Virus record (IMG/VR): IMGVR_UViG_3300032731_000311
Coordinates: 1 to 20,592 of that record
DNA length: 20,592 nucleotides
Strand: one strand, 5' to 3'
Source of the DNA: a virus
Below, piece after piece: positions 1 to 5,816 of this stretch (positions are counted from its first letter, which is position 1; each line of letters opens with the position of its first letter). The notes under the pieces were generated by a model. It saw nothing but the letters and a program-made list of their open reading frames with translations, searched no databases and was not told where the DNA came from. Made by a program: the position numbers and the translations under genes.

Positions 1-57
1 AACCAACAAAGGGAAATCATATCAAGAAATGCTTTGAGAAAGGATCAGAGTGAGTGA
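1..57 (+). CDS. C-terminal end of an upstream gene (partial)
   Basis: Frame 1 is open from the first base to a TGA at 55-57 and would give the last 18 residues of a protein ending KDQSE. The stop overlaps the next start as TGATG, a junction type repeated elsewhere in the window, and this is why I prefer this frame. The other two + frames also stop within the first 53 bases, so the evidence is only positional. Nothing can be said about function. Confidence 0.35.
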   Translation, partial: NQQREIISRNALRKDQSE

Positions 58-392
58 TGGGAAGTAACAGCAACAGAGATTTTACTAAAGGTGAAAGATT
101 GGCTCGACATGTCCAAAGAATGCTGGAATCGAACAAATCCTATAAAGAAAATCTCTGCCCGATATGCCACAAGCCCTATTGTGACGATGGACTAAGACCT
201 GAGCCACCGGAATTGTGTCAGGGGCATGATGATAACGTGGATATTTTAAGGCCATGCATGGATAATACTTGTGAATACCACGATATTTTATTTGAGCAAA
301 GCTGCTGTAGAAGTGAAAATGGAGAGTATGCAGGCAAGTGCCTCGATGAATATGGCTGGGATCAAATGAAACAGGAACAAAATAATGATTAA
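57..392 (+). CDS. Small Cys-rich, probably zinc-binding phage protein
   Basis: This encodes 111 residues from ATG 57; a GTG at 54 is in frame directly before it, but ATG 57 forms a TGATG junction with the upstream stop and lies behind an AAGGA-like ribosome site. The protein starts with a basic helix-like stretch, followed by CPICHKPYC and then several further Cys and His residues (CQGH, CxxxxCEYH, CC), a pattern that suggests bound metal. I do not recognise the family. Its base composition differs from the genes to the right: GCA/TGC triplets are common here and rare further in. The last 8 bases overlap the next gene. Confidence 0.6.
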   Translation: MGSNSNRDFTKGERLARHVQRMLESNKSYKENLCPICHKPYCDDGLRPEPPELCQGHDDNVDILRPCMDNTCEYHDILFEQSCCRSENGEYAGKCLDEYGWDQMKQEQNND

Positions 393-567
393 AAAACCTA
401 AGAAATGTTGTGCAATGGGTTCTTATGAGTGTCAGGTCCCTATGCCGATTAACGGCGGCGTATTAAGTCTTTATTCAAACGTCGAAATTCCAGGTATTCC
501 TACTAAGGACCACGACGCGATTATAGAAATTTCTAAAACCAGGATCGTAAATAGCGATCCGGCATAA
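385..567 (+). CDS. Small hypothetical protein
   Basis: This is a 60-residue protein whose start overlaps the previous gene by 8 bases (ATGATTAA), an overlap type repeated at several other junctions in the window. An AGGA-like ribosome site lies inside the upstream gene. The N-terminus is basic and has KKCC, with one more Cys at residue 16; the rest looks like a short beta-rich domain. No family is recognised. Translational coupling to the upstream gene is likely from the overlap. Confidence 0.55.
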   Translation: MIKKPKKCCAMGSYECQVPMPINGGVLSLYSNVEIPGIPTKDHDAIIEISKTRIVNSDPA

Positions 568-581
568 AAAAGAGGTAGCAA

Positions 582-797
582 ATGGATACTAGAACAGGAG
601 AGATTTTTTCAATGGAGGACCTTAAAAAAAAGTTTATAGAAACTCCCGAGGAGGAGGCTTTTTTTATTCCTATTAGTCCAACACCCGAGCAATTTAAACG
701 CGGTAAGGTAAGCAGAAATGATTATTGCCCTTGCGGGAGTGGCAAGAAATTTAAAAAATGCTGTCTCCGAAAGGACGAGGAGCATAAACGAGGATAA
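582..797 (+). CDS. SEC-C motif miniprotein
   Basis: This 71-residue protein ends in a clear SEC-C zinc-binding motif, [17 protein letters not shown], with Cys at 49, 51, 60 and 61. The motif is best known from the C-terminus of SecA, where it binds zinc and contacts SecB and the ribosome, and it also occurs in many small proteins of unknown role. The first 45 residues are acidic and carry no second domain. The start ATG follows AGAGGTAG. A role as an adaptor or nucleic-acid-contact module is possible but is inference. The motif itself is unambiguous. Confidence 0.8.
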   Translation: MDTRTGEIFSMEDLKKKFIETPEEEAFFIPISPTPEQFKRGKVSRNDYCPCGSGKKFKKCCLRKDEEHKRG

Positions 798-824
798 CAT
801 AAAACCCTAACAGAAAGGTAGTAA

Positions 825-1292
825 ATGGAACATAAAAGAAAAATAACTATCCCGATCCAATATAAAGGCCCGGATTTTAAAAATATCTGGACCCTTTTAA
901 TGATAGCCGCTATAGCAATCCTTATTATGGTTCTTGCTTGGACCCCGGTAAAAACCTGGTTAAATCCCCCGATTGCTTTTACGGACGATGCCGGTAATTT
1001 TCTATTTGCCAGGCAAGTACCAGGGGGTAACCAGGTCCTCGCTCTTGGTTTTGAGGAGGGCGGCCGGGTCCGATGGAATAGGTTCACGATACAGAGCAGA
1101 CAGCCGGCCCCCGACCCTATCCCTAAACCTACCGCTAAGGACTCCCTGGACGCGGTCCTGGAGGATGCTATTAAAGAGGCTCAAGAAGTCCTAGATGCTG
1201 GTAAAGTTTTGGATACACTTGAACAGGATGCCGACGTCCTGGGGAAGAAAGTTAAGGACTTCGGTAAAAAGGTCCGCCAGAAAACGGGATAA
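825..1292 (+). CDS. Single-pass membrane protein with C-terminal helical tail
   Basis: The product has 155 residues. A basic cytoplasmic-type N-terminus (residues 1-20) is followed by one hydrophobic helix at about 21-40 (IWTLLMIAAIAILIMVLAW). Next come a short beta-like domain, a Pro-rich linker at about 92-103 and a charged helical tail that may form a coiled coil. AAGG lies upstream of the ATG. The topology suggests a short inner segment with most of the chain outside the cytoplasm. No enzyme motif is visible. Membrane-anchored accessory proteins such as superinfection-exclusion factors can look like this, but nothing in the sequence proves such a role. Confidence 0.6.
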   Translation: MEHKRKITIPIQYKGPDFKNIWTLLMIAAIAILIMVLAWTPVKTWLNPPIAFTDDAGNFLFARQVPGGNQVLALGFEEGGRVRWNRFTIQSRQPAPDPIPKPTAKDSLDAVLEDAIKEAQEVLDAGKVLDTLEQDADVLGKKVKDFGKKVRQKTG

Positions 1293-1299
1293 ATTAAAT

Positions 1300-1374
1300 A
1301 TGGCCGGCTCCGGGAGTACTTCCTTAGCTTCCTTGATAGTAGTGCAAAAGGCCCCAGGGTCGGCCATTAATTAA
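1300..1374 (+). CDS. Possible 24-residue micro-ORF
   Basis: A 24-codon ORF fills the gap between two genes and stops one base before the next ATG. The peptide begins MAGSGSTSLASLIVV and is mildly hydrophobic. There is no clear Shine-Dalgarno site before it, and the following gene also lacks one, so translation through this micro-ORF could feed the downstream start. Alternatively this is a non-coding leader: TGGCCG at 1301-1306 and CGGCCA at 1361-1366 can pair around the segment. The evidence is weak. Confidence 0.2.
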   Translation: MAGSGSTSLASLIVVQKAPGSAIN

Positions 1375-1375
1375 A

Positions 1376-1567
1376 ATGGAAAAAGAAATATTAACAATAA
1401 TAGCCCAAAACTCTATTTACTCCTATGATGATATTAGGCAGGCCTGGTTAGGCTGTAGGCGGAGCTACGATTTATTAATTACCAGTATTGAATTAAGCGC
1501 TAGTCTCGGGCTACCGTTTATACAAAAAGTTAACCTTAAAGCTGATCTGTCTATAACAAATGAATAA
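1376..1567 (+). CDS. Small hypothetical protein
   Basis: This is a 63-residue, mostly helical protein of unknown family. It starts with an amphipathic helix (MEKEILTIIAQ) and has a central RRSYDLLITSIELSASLG segment that could be part of a small helix-turn-helix, but I cannot assign it. No good ribosome site precedes the ATG, so the start may depend on coupling with the micro-ORF at 1300-1374. The end overlaps the candidate gene at 1560 by 8 bases. Confidence 0.5.
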   Translation: MEKEILTIIAQNSIYSYDDIRQAWLGCRRSYDLLITSIELSASLGLPFIQKVNLKADLSITNE

Positions 1568-1661
1568 TATTATTATAGCTTGGTCCAGATCCATTTACAA
1601 GCCGAATTACAACAAAGTAATAATTCACCCCTATAGTTTTACTTTAAATGCAATATCCTAA
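1560..1661 (+). CDS. Candidate 33-residue small protein
   Basis: This short ORF begins inside the stop region of the previous gene with the same 8-base overlap (ATGAATAA) used at four other junctions here, and it ends 14 bases inside the NinG-like gene. It bridges the only gap between them and could couple their translation. The peptide is basic and aromatic (begins MNNIIIAWSRSIYK). No Shine-Dalgarno site is visible. The repeated overlap pattern is the main support. Confidence 0.3.
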   Translation: MNNIIIAWSRSIYKPNYNKVIIHPYSFTLNAIS

Positions 1662-2097
1662 GCCTAAAAAGCGTAATAAATCGAAATCCTGGACGACTAT
1701 TAAACGATCGCTCGAGGATGATAAATATAGTATTATGATCCGCCACCTGGCTAATTGGACTTGTGAAAATTGCGGCCGAAAAGTTAACCCGGAAGTAAGC
1801 GAGGGTCGTGCCGTTATACATTGCTCCCATTATTTCGGGAGGGGCCGCCAGGGTACTAGATTCGACCAGGGAAATACAGATTGTCTTTGTGCATATTGTC
1901 ATAAGTTACTAGGCTCGATCGATCCGGAGGCTTACCGGGTTTTCAAGATCAAAAAATTAGGAGGCCTTAAACGTTTTAATGCCTTGACCCTCCGGGCGAA
2001 TTTATACCATAAAAAAGACTTAAAACTGGTCCGGCTGTGGCTCCGATCGGAATTTGAGCGCCTGGGCCTGGATTGGAAAACAGGGAGAGTTTTATAG
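1648..2097 (+). CDS. NinG/HNH-like nuclease family protein
   Basis: The product has 149 residues. It has a lysine-rich N-terminus, a zinc pair Cys39-x2-Cys42 and then HCSHYFGRGRQGTRFD (58-73), N76 and CAYCH (81-85). The order CxxC, (C)SHYxxR, RFDxxN, CxxCH is that of lambda NinG (Rap) proteins and of related HNH folds, with His61, Asn76 and His85 as likely catalytic or metal residues. Lambda NinG acts in Red-dependent recombination and branched-DNA processing. No recombinase or replication gene lies nearby, so the substrate here is unknown. The C-terminal 50 residues are helical and basic. An in-frame TAA directly before ATG 1648 fixes the upstream limit; there is no clear Shine-Dalgarno site. 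Confidence 0.72.
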   Translation: MQYPKPKKRNKSKSWTTIKRSLEDDKYSIMIRHLANWTCENCGRKVNPEVSEGRAVIHCSHYFGRGRQGTRFDQGNTDCLCAYCHKLLGSIDPEAYRVFKIKKLGGLKRFNALTLRANLYHKKDLKLVRLWLRSEFERLGLDWKTGRVL

Positions 2098-2306
2098 TGG
2101 ACACATTAACCTTACCAGGTCGATTATTGTCTATGCACGTTACCAGGTACTCCCAGGACTCCGATATTAGAGTCCCGGATATTATTAAAATTATGAAAAA
2201 TTCCCTCGTTTCCCTGGATACCTGGGGGTTTTGGGCTTATTCGGGCTATAAGAGTTTTAGCCATAAAATTAATTACTTAAGATTTGGAAACGTAGAGGGA
2301 GAGTAA
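2097..2306 (+). CDS. Small hypothetical protein, GTG start
   Basis: This encodes 69 residues from GTG 2097, which overlaps the upstream stop as TAGTG and sits 7 bases after a GGGAGAG ribosome site at 2083-2089. An in-frame ATG exists at 2073 but lies inside the NinG-like gene without a comparable site, so GTG is preferred. The protein has an aromatic central stretch (SLDTWGFWAYSGYKS) and no recognisable motif. Confidence 0.55.
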   Translation: MDTLTLPGRLLSMHVTRYSQDSDIRVPDIIKIMKNSLVSLDTWGFWAYSGYKSFSHKINYLRFGNVEGE

Positions 2307-2310
2307 AATA

Positions 2311-2634
2311 ATGGAAACGATAATTAAAAATTTATACGATATATTGGAGATTCTTGAGGTCGAACATAACCCGGCCGCCCACCATAAGTTAAGTCGGATT
2401 ATCGACGCCTTGGGAGAGGTTAAGTCGATCGGCCCCGACAATATCAGAATTATGACTAGGGAAGTTTCCGCGCCTGGCTTTATGCCACTTATCGGGCAAA
2501 TCGAGGTGGAGGCCGTCGCTGTTATTAAGTTTTCCTCTACCTGTAAGCCGGAGGATTATAAAAAGCATCAAATAGACATAGACGCCCGACTTAAAGAAAT
2601 GTTACTAGGGAGTATTTATGGGAGGATCGAATAA
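2311..2634 (+). CDS. Small acidic hypothetical phage protein
   Basis: This is a 107-residue protein. The N-terminal half is helical (METIIKNLYDILEILEVEH) and the second half reads as beta strands followed by a helix (VEAVAVIKFSSTCKPEDYKK). No catalytic motif is evident and I do not recognise the family. GGGAGAG lies just upstream, and the stop overlaps the next ATG by one base (TAATG), indicating coupled translation. Confidence 0.6.
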   Translation: METIIKNLYDILEILEVEHNPAAHHKLSRIIDALGEVKSIGPDNIRIMTREVSAPGFMPLIGQIEVEAVAVIKFSSTCKPEDYKKHQIDIDARLKEMLLGSIYGRIE

Positions 2635-2900
2635 TGGCAGATATAATACCAGTAGCTTACCGCGATTTAGACTCGCCGGAATGGATACCCTGGGACGCTC
2701 CGACAATTTCCCCGGATAAAGTAGAAACAATCATAGTAGCCACTAGGAACGATAGTTCCCCCTTTGCTAGTATGCTATTAACCTGGGGGAAAACTCAGAG
2801 TCAGAGGATTTTTTACGGGATTAAATTAAGTAACGGCGCGGTATATCATGCTTGCGTTAATACAATTGTTAGGACTCCAAGGAGGGAACATAATGATTAA
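2634..2900 (+). CDS. Small hypothetical protein
   Basis: The product has 88 residues. It starts through TAATG coupling with the preceding gene behind a GGGAGGAT ribosome site. The chain has a Pro/Trp-rich start (SPEWIPWDAPTISP) followed by what look like beta strands (VETIIVATRN, RIFYGIKLSNGAVYHACV). That pattern fits a compact beta-rich domain, but no family is recognised. The end overlaps the next gene by 8 bases. Confidence 0.55.
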   Translation: MADIIPVAYRDLDSPEWIPWDAPTISPDKVETIIVATRNDSSPFASMLLTWGKTQSQRIFYGIKLSNGAVYHACVNTIVRTPRREHND

Positions 2901-3144
2901 AATACACCCCGACACTTACAATACTTTAATGGACTATATTGTCCAGTCGACCAGTAACCTATCAAACCCTTTAGAAACTACCGACAGGTGGGAAAGCTAC
3001 GTATCTATACCGGTCGTTAAACATTTATTAGCTCCGCGAGAGGCACGGGCTATTTTAGAAGTTTTTGGAGTATTGGGAGATTATGGAATAAAACCCGGCG
3101 GAATCTTACATAAAATAATCGCCGAGCAAATGGAGGTAAAATAA
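2893..3144 (+). CDS. Small helical hypothetical protein
   Basis: This encodes 83 residues from ATG 2893, chosen because AAGGAGGGA at 2879-2887 lies 5 bases before it. A longer in-frame start at 2848 would add 15 residues but would lie deeper inside the previous gene. The product is helical (ARAILEVFGVLGDYGI). No domain is recognised. The stop overlaps the next ATG as TAATG. Confidence 0.55.
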   Translation: MIKIHPDTYNTLMDYIVQSTSNLSNPLETTDRWESYVSIPVVKHLLAPREARAILEVFGVLGDYGIKPGGILHKIIAEQMEVK

Positions 3145-3371
3145 TGAGCGCAATAATTAATAAACTACACGACATAGCGGAAAAACGGGCTGATCGAATT
3201 ATTGATAATTTCCAGCCAGCTATATTTCGGATTTTTATATTACCGATCGCTTACGCTCTGGAGGCCCTCGAAATGGCTAGGGCCTGGAATATAATGATTA
3301 AGGAAATTATTGATCTATCCTACGCCGTGGGACTCATAGAGCCATCAAAACCAAATCAGGGAGGGAAATAA
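3144..3371 (+). CDS. Small amphipathic, possibly membrane-associated protein
   Basis: This is a 75-residue protein with a charged N-terminal helix and a hydrophobic stretch at about 25-45 (FQPAIFRIFILPIAYALEAL). The stretch could be a short membrane segment or a buried amphipathic helix. GGAGG precedes the start, which overlaps the upstream stop by one base. No family is recognised. Confidence 0.5.
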   Translation: MSAIINKLHDIAEKRADRIIDNFQPAIFRIFILPIAYALEALEMARAWNIMIKEIIDLSYAVGLIEPSKPNQGGK

Positions 3372-3670
3372 TGAATTACCCAGCTAAACAGAATTCACCG
3401 GCCTATATAGCTATGGCAGGGTTTTTAATCCTGTTTGTAATTGTTATTCTAATCTCAATCAAAGGCCCGGAACCGGTAAAGCAGATAAGCCTCAAGGATT
3501 CAATAGCTACAGACTTAACCCTTGATTTTATGGCCTTAAATAATTTAATTCTAACTATTGAGTACCCCGGCTCTACCTGGGTATTTATCCCTCATTCCGA
3601 TACTGTAGTTATGGAAATGGGCGAGGAGGGGATTATTTCTTATCACGTTATAATAGCAGGAGGTAGATAA
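3371..3670 (+). CDS. Single-pass membrane protein
   Basis: The product has 99 residues with one strong transmembrane helix at about residues 12-30 (YIAMAGFLILFVIVILISIK). A soluble domain follows of which the second half looks beta-rich (STWVFIPHSDTVVMEMGEEG). No cleavage site is evident, so it is probably a membrane anchor. The ribosome site is GGGAGGG. Its layout resembles the protein at 825-1292 (N-terminal anchor, outside domain) but the sequences are not similar. The role is unknown. Confidence 0.6.
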   Translation: MNYPAKQNSPAYIAMAGFLILFVIVILISIKGPEPVKQISLKDSIATDLTLDFMALNNLILTIEYPGSTWVFIPHSDTVVMEMGEEGIISYHVIIAGGR

Positions 3671-3906
3671 TGTCAGGGACCACTAAAAAACACCGGATCG
3701 AGAAATTTCTAAAACCTATCCCATATATCGGCCCCCGGACTACCTGGGAAATATCTCAGTATTTTCAGGAATACAAAGGTATATCACTCCCTAATTTTAT
3801 CCTGAGGGTCGTACTTAACGACGATTACCGTATCGTTAATATTCCCTGTTTGGATTATGGTCGCCGCCGTAGGATCGCTAAACGCTACCAGGAGGTTCAC
3901 TTATGA
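3670..3906 (+). CDS. Small basic protein, possible winged-helix DNA-binding fold
   Basis: This is a 78-residue basic protein. The stretch TTWEISQYFQEYKGISLPNF (23-43) followed by strand-like segments and a C-terminal RRRRIAKRY patch could be a small winged helix, but the similarity is only impressionistic. It starts by TAATG coupling behind AGGAGG, and its TGA overlaps the next ATG (ATGA). Confidence 0.5.
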   Translation: MSGTTKKHRIEKFLKPIPYIGPRTTWEISQYFQEYKGISLPNFILRVVLNDDYRIVNIPCLDYGRRRRIAKRYQEVHL

Positions 3907-4199
3907 AAATGAAAATTAAGCGTAATCTGGCTAGATTCCTGGAGCGCCGGGATCAGTTAAATACGCTAATAGCGGACGAGCTTAATCTTATGTTTAAGCC
4001 TGGGGACGAGGTAGCCTGGGACCAGGGCGTAAAAAATAATCCCTATGATACCCGCGAATATTCCGGGATCGTTACCTCTGTTTTGGTCCATAATTGTGCT
4101 CCGTACCTAATAGTATCAAATAAGCGCCGCAAACACCCTTTTAAGGTCGGATATATGCCAGGTAATACCAGGATAGTATCAAGGGGAAACAATGGCTAA
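3903..4199 (+). CDS. Small protein with SH3-like beta domain
   Basis: The product has 98 residues. A basic N-terminal helix is followed by FKPGDEVAWDQG and alternating strands (EYSGIVTSVLVH, YLIVSN, FKVGYMPG), a pattern typical of SH3-like or KOW-like barrels. No family can be named. GGAGGT at 3891-3896 lies 6 bases before the ATG, which overlaps the previous stop (ATGA). The end overlaps the next gene by 8 bases (ATGGCTAA). Confidence 0.5.
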   Translation: MKMKIKRNLARFLERRDQLNTLIADELNLMFKPGDEVAWDQGVKNNPYDTREYSGIVTSVLVHNCAPYLIVSNKRRKHPFKVGYMPGNTRIVSRGNNG

Positions 4200-4386
4200 A
4201 GAAACCCCCACTATAGAAACCGCTAAACAAATATCTAAGCTACACGCCCAAGACGTTGTAATCCTTATTACTGCCGCCCAGGGAGGCCGGTTAACAATGG
4301 TTACCTATGGTCGTACTAAAAATTTATGTGAATATGCTAAACGCCTGGGCGACCTGGCTTTTAATACACTCATAAACAGGCTTTAA
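4192..4386 (+). CDS. Small hypothetical phage protein
   Basis: This is a 64-residue alpha/beta protein with strands DVVILITAAQGG and LTMVTYGRTK followed by a helix (LCEYAKRLGDLAFNTLI). The GGxLxxVTYGRTKxxxxxA pattern resembles small conserved phage proteins of unknown role; I cannot name the family. It is coupled to the preceding gene by an 8-base overlap. Confidence 0.55.
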   Translation: MAKETPTIETAKQISKLHAQDVVILITAAQGGRLTMVTYGRTKNLCEYAKRLGDLAFNTLINRL

Positions 4387-4387
4387 T

Positions 4388-4588
4388 ATGCTGAAAGCTA
4401 AAAAATACTTTTGTCCTATGGTAATAATCACCTGGGCGGAATTAAAAACAGAGACCCAGGTAGGCCCTATAGAGGTTAAGATCGACGGGAGTACCGGGTT
4501 CATTCCAGTATACGACGATAAGGATAAGCTCCGTAAGGATTATCCCGCTACGCCGTATTTTCCAGTAACTAAAAAACAGGAGGACTAA
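4388..4588 (+). CDS. Small hypothetical protein
   Basis: This is a 66-residue protein starting one base after the previous stop. It is beta-rich in the middle (MVIITWAELKTE, GPIEVKIDGSTGFIPVYDD) and ends in a basic tail. No motif is recognised. The next gene begins directly after its stop codon. Confidence 0.5.
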   Translation: MLKAKKYFCPMVIITWAELKTETQVGPIEVKIDGSTGFIPVYDDKDKLRKDYPATPYFPVTKKQED

Positions 4589-4768
4589 ATGTCCTATACT
4601 CAGGTAATAATCCCCTGGCTACCGGAGAACTCAAAAAACATAGAATACCTGAGAGAGGAGCTTAAACGGCTAAGAGCTAAAGGCTGGCCGGTCCGTACTT
4701 ATTCGCGGAGAAATGACGGAATAAAAAAACGACGACAAATTAAATTAGTGAGGTTTATTTATGACTGA
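4589..4768 (+). CDS. 59-residue basic protein
   Basis: This gene fills the space between two small genes exactly. It starts at the base after the previous TAA, with AGGAGG at 4580-4584 as ribosome site, and its TGA overlaps the next gene by 8 bases (ATGACTGA). The product begins MSYTQVIIPWLPENSKN, has a charged helix (EYLREELKRLRAKGW) and a strongly basic C-terminal half (KKRRQIKLVRFIYD). Nucleic-acid binding is possible from charge alone. Confidence 0.6.
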   Translation: MSYTQVIIPWLPENSKNIEYLREELKRLRAKGWPVRTYSRRNDGIKKRRQIKLVRFIYD

Positions 4769-4979
4769 CAACTTGATCCCTAACAAGCATAAAAGCCGGT
4801 TTACTTTCAATCCTATCCCACCCACTATAATAAAGGCCCAGGACGGCCTTAAATGCCCATCCTGTAGGTCAGCTAATACCTCGGCCTTGGACCCTAATAG
4901 CCTCTACTGTAATGAATGTAAAACCGGTTTTGGTATGGGTCTCTATATACAAGTCTACGGATTTTCGGCAGTTATTTAA
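4761..4979 (+). CDS. Zinc-ribbon miniprotein
   Basis: The product has 72 residues with two CxxC knuckles, CPSC at 32-35 and CNEC at 50-53, separated by 14 residues, forming a typical zinc ribbon. The N-terminal 30 residues are basic and Pro-rich. A GAGG ribosome site lies in the preceding gene. Zinc ribbons of this size commonly bind nucleic acid or protein partners; nothing more specific can be said. It is the last gene before the largest intergenic gap and may close the small-gene operon. Confidence 0.65.
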   Translation: MTDNLIPNKHKSRFTFNPIPPTIIKAQDGLKCPSCRSANTSALDPNSLYCNECKTGFGMGLYIQVYGFSAVI

Positions 4980-5207
4980 GACTACCTCTATACCATTATG
5001 GGCCCGGCGGCCTAATTGCTTGACTCCTCTACGGAGGAGTCGCCTCCGGGTCTATTAGTTTTGGTGTAAATATTCTTTATGGATACCCATTAAAACTAAA
5101 TTATATATTATATACGTGAATGAAAAAGCAACTCCCAATATTAAGATAAATACCCGACCCGGCCAACGCATAGGCCGACACGATAAGCAAAATAGACGGC
5201 GTGGTAT
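4980..5207 (+). other. Intergenic region upstream of the terminase genes
   Basis: This 228-base gap is the largest in the window. It holds a strong hairpin (5022-5041) with an overlapping alternative hairpin (5033-5047) and an AT-rich run around 5086-5114 that could be melted easily. I see no -35/-10 pair with proper spacing. A 43-codon GTG ORF at 5116-5247 has no ribosome site. The position between the small-gene block and the packaging genes suits a transcription control point or a packaging signal, but neither is demonstrated. Confidence 0.4.
5022..5041 (+). promoter_or_regulatory. Perfect 8-bp hairpin with UACG tetraloop
   Basis: GACTCCTC-TACG-GAGGAGTC is a perfect inverted repeat whose loop, closed by C-G, is a UNCG-class tetraloop, one of the most stable RNA loops known. 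There is no T-run after it, so it is not a standard intrinsic terminator. It may be an mRNA end-protecting, processing or regulatory structure. GGAGG at 5033-5037 could instead pair with CCTCC at 5043-5047, giving two mutually exclusive folds. Confidence 0.5.
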
Positions 5208-5816
5208 ATGGCTAACCCTAAATACGAGCCGACTGATAAACACATAGCAACAGCCGAAACCCTGGCCAGCCAGGGGGCTACTAATATCGAGATAGCTAAG
5301 GCTCTAGGGATTGGGCGTACTACTTTTTTTAAACATACGCGAACATTCGCGAGCGCCTTAAAAAAAGGCCGCGAGAAATGGTGGGACGACTCAGTCGCCC
5401 AGGGAATAGAGAAAATAGGGCTAAAAAAATTAGTATTTGGTTTTGAATACACCGAGAAAACAACCGAGGAAAAATTTAATAAGTATGGCGTATTATTCGA
5501 TACTACGAAATACGTTACAAAATTCTATCCTCCTAACGTCGCGGCTATTATTTTTGCCCTTTGTAATAGGAATCCCGATAGATGGAAAAATATAAATGAT
5601 CCATTCCGAGGCCAAGGAATTACTCAGGACGTCGTCGATCAAATTGCCGCCGGCCTTACTACCCTTGACGCCGATACAGTCCCATTTCCTACGGAATCGC
5701 CGGACACTCCACCCCCAGGCCCACCGGTTCCAAGTCTTAAGCGCCGGTCGCCGGTCCCGGAAAACGCTCCTCGGGAAACGCCGCCTGTTTTACGAATCCA
5801 TAGGTCAGGTAAATAA
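5208..5816 (+). CDS. terS: Terminase small subunit
   Basis: This 202-residue protein recognises phage DNA and loads the large subunit for packaging. An N-terminal helix-turn-helix spans about 12-45 (ATNIEIAKALGIGRTTFFKH). The family hallmark KFYPPNVAAIIFALCNRNPD and RWKN lie at about 106-129. From about residue 140 the chain is Pro-rich and low in complexity. That tail (residues 130-202) is encoded in DNA that also encodes the first 73 residues of the large subunit in another frame. The start lacks a strong ribosome site; ATG 5208 is chosen because the HTH would otherwise be truncated. Gene order with terL and portal supports the call. Confidence 0.85.
   Translation: MANPKYEPTDKHIATAETLASQGATNIEIAKALGIGRTTFFKHTRTFASALKKGREKWWDDSVAQGIEKIGLKKLVFGFEYTEKTTEEKFNKYGVLFDTTKYVTKFYPPNVAAIIFALCNRNPDRWKNINDPFRGQGITQDVVDQIAAGLTTLDADTVPFPTESPDTPPPGPPVPSLKRRSPVPENAPRETPPVLRIHRSGK

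Noticed and set aside
5020-5025. TTGACT as a -35 promoter box
   Set aside because: The region 16-18 bases downstream is GC-rich and holds no -10-like sequence; the word overlaps the hairpin arm.
5116-5247. 43-codon GTG ORF before terS, Arg/Lys-rich
   Set aside because: It has no ribosome site, overlaps terS by 40 bases and has no recognisable feature; kept only as a remark under the intergenic region.
5596-5816. Programmed frameshift joining TerS to TerL
   Set aside because: TerL has its own ATG and complete N-terminal motif order, and no slippery heptamer with structure was noticed; overlap with separate initiation is simpler.
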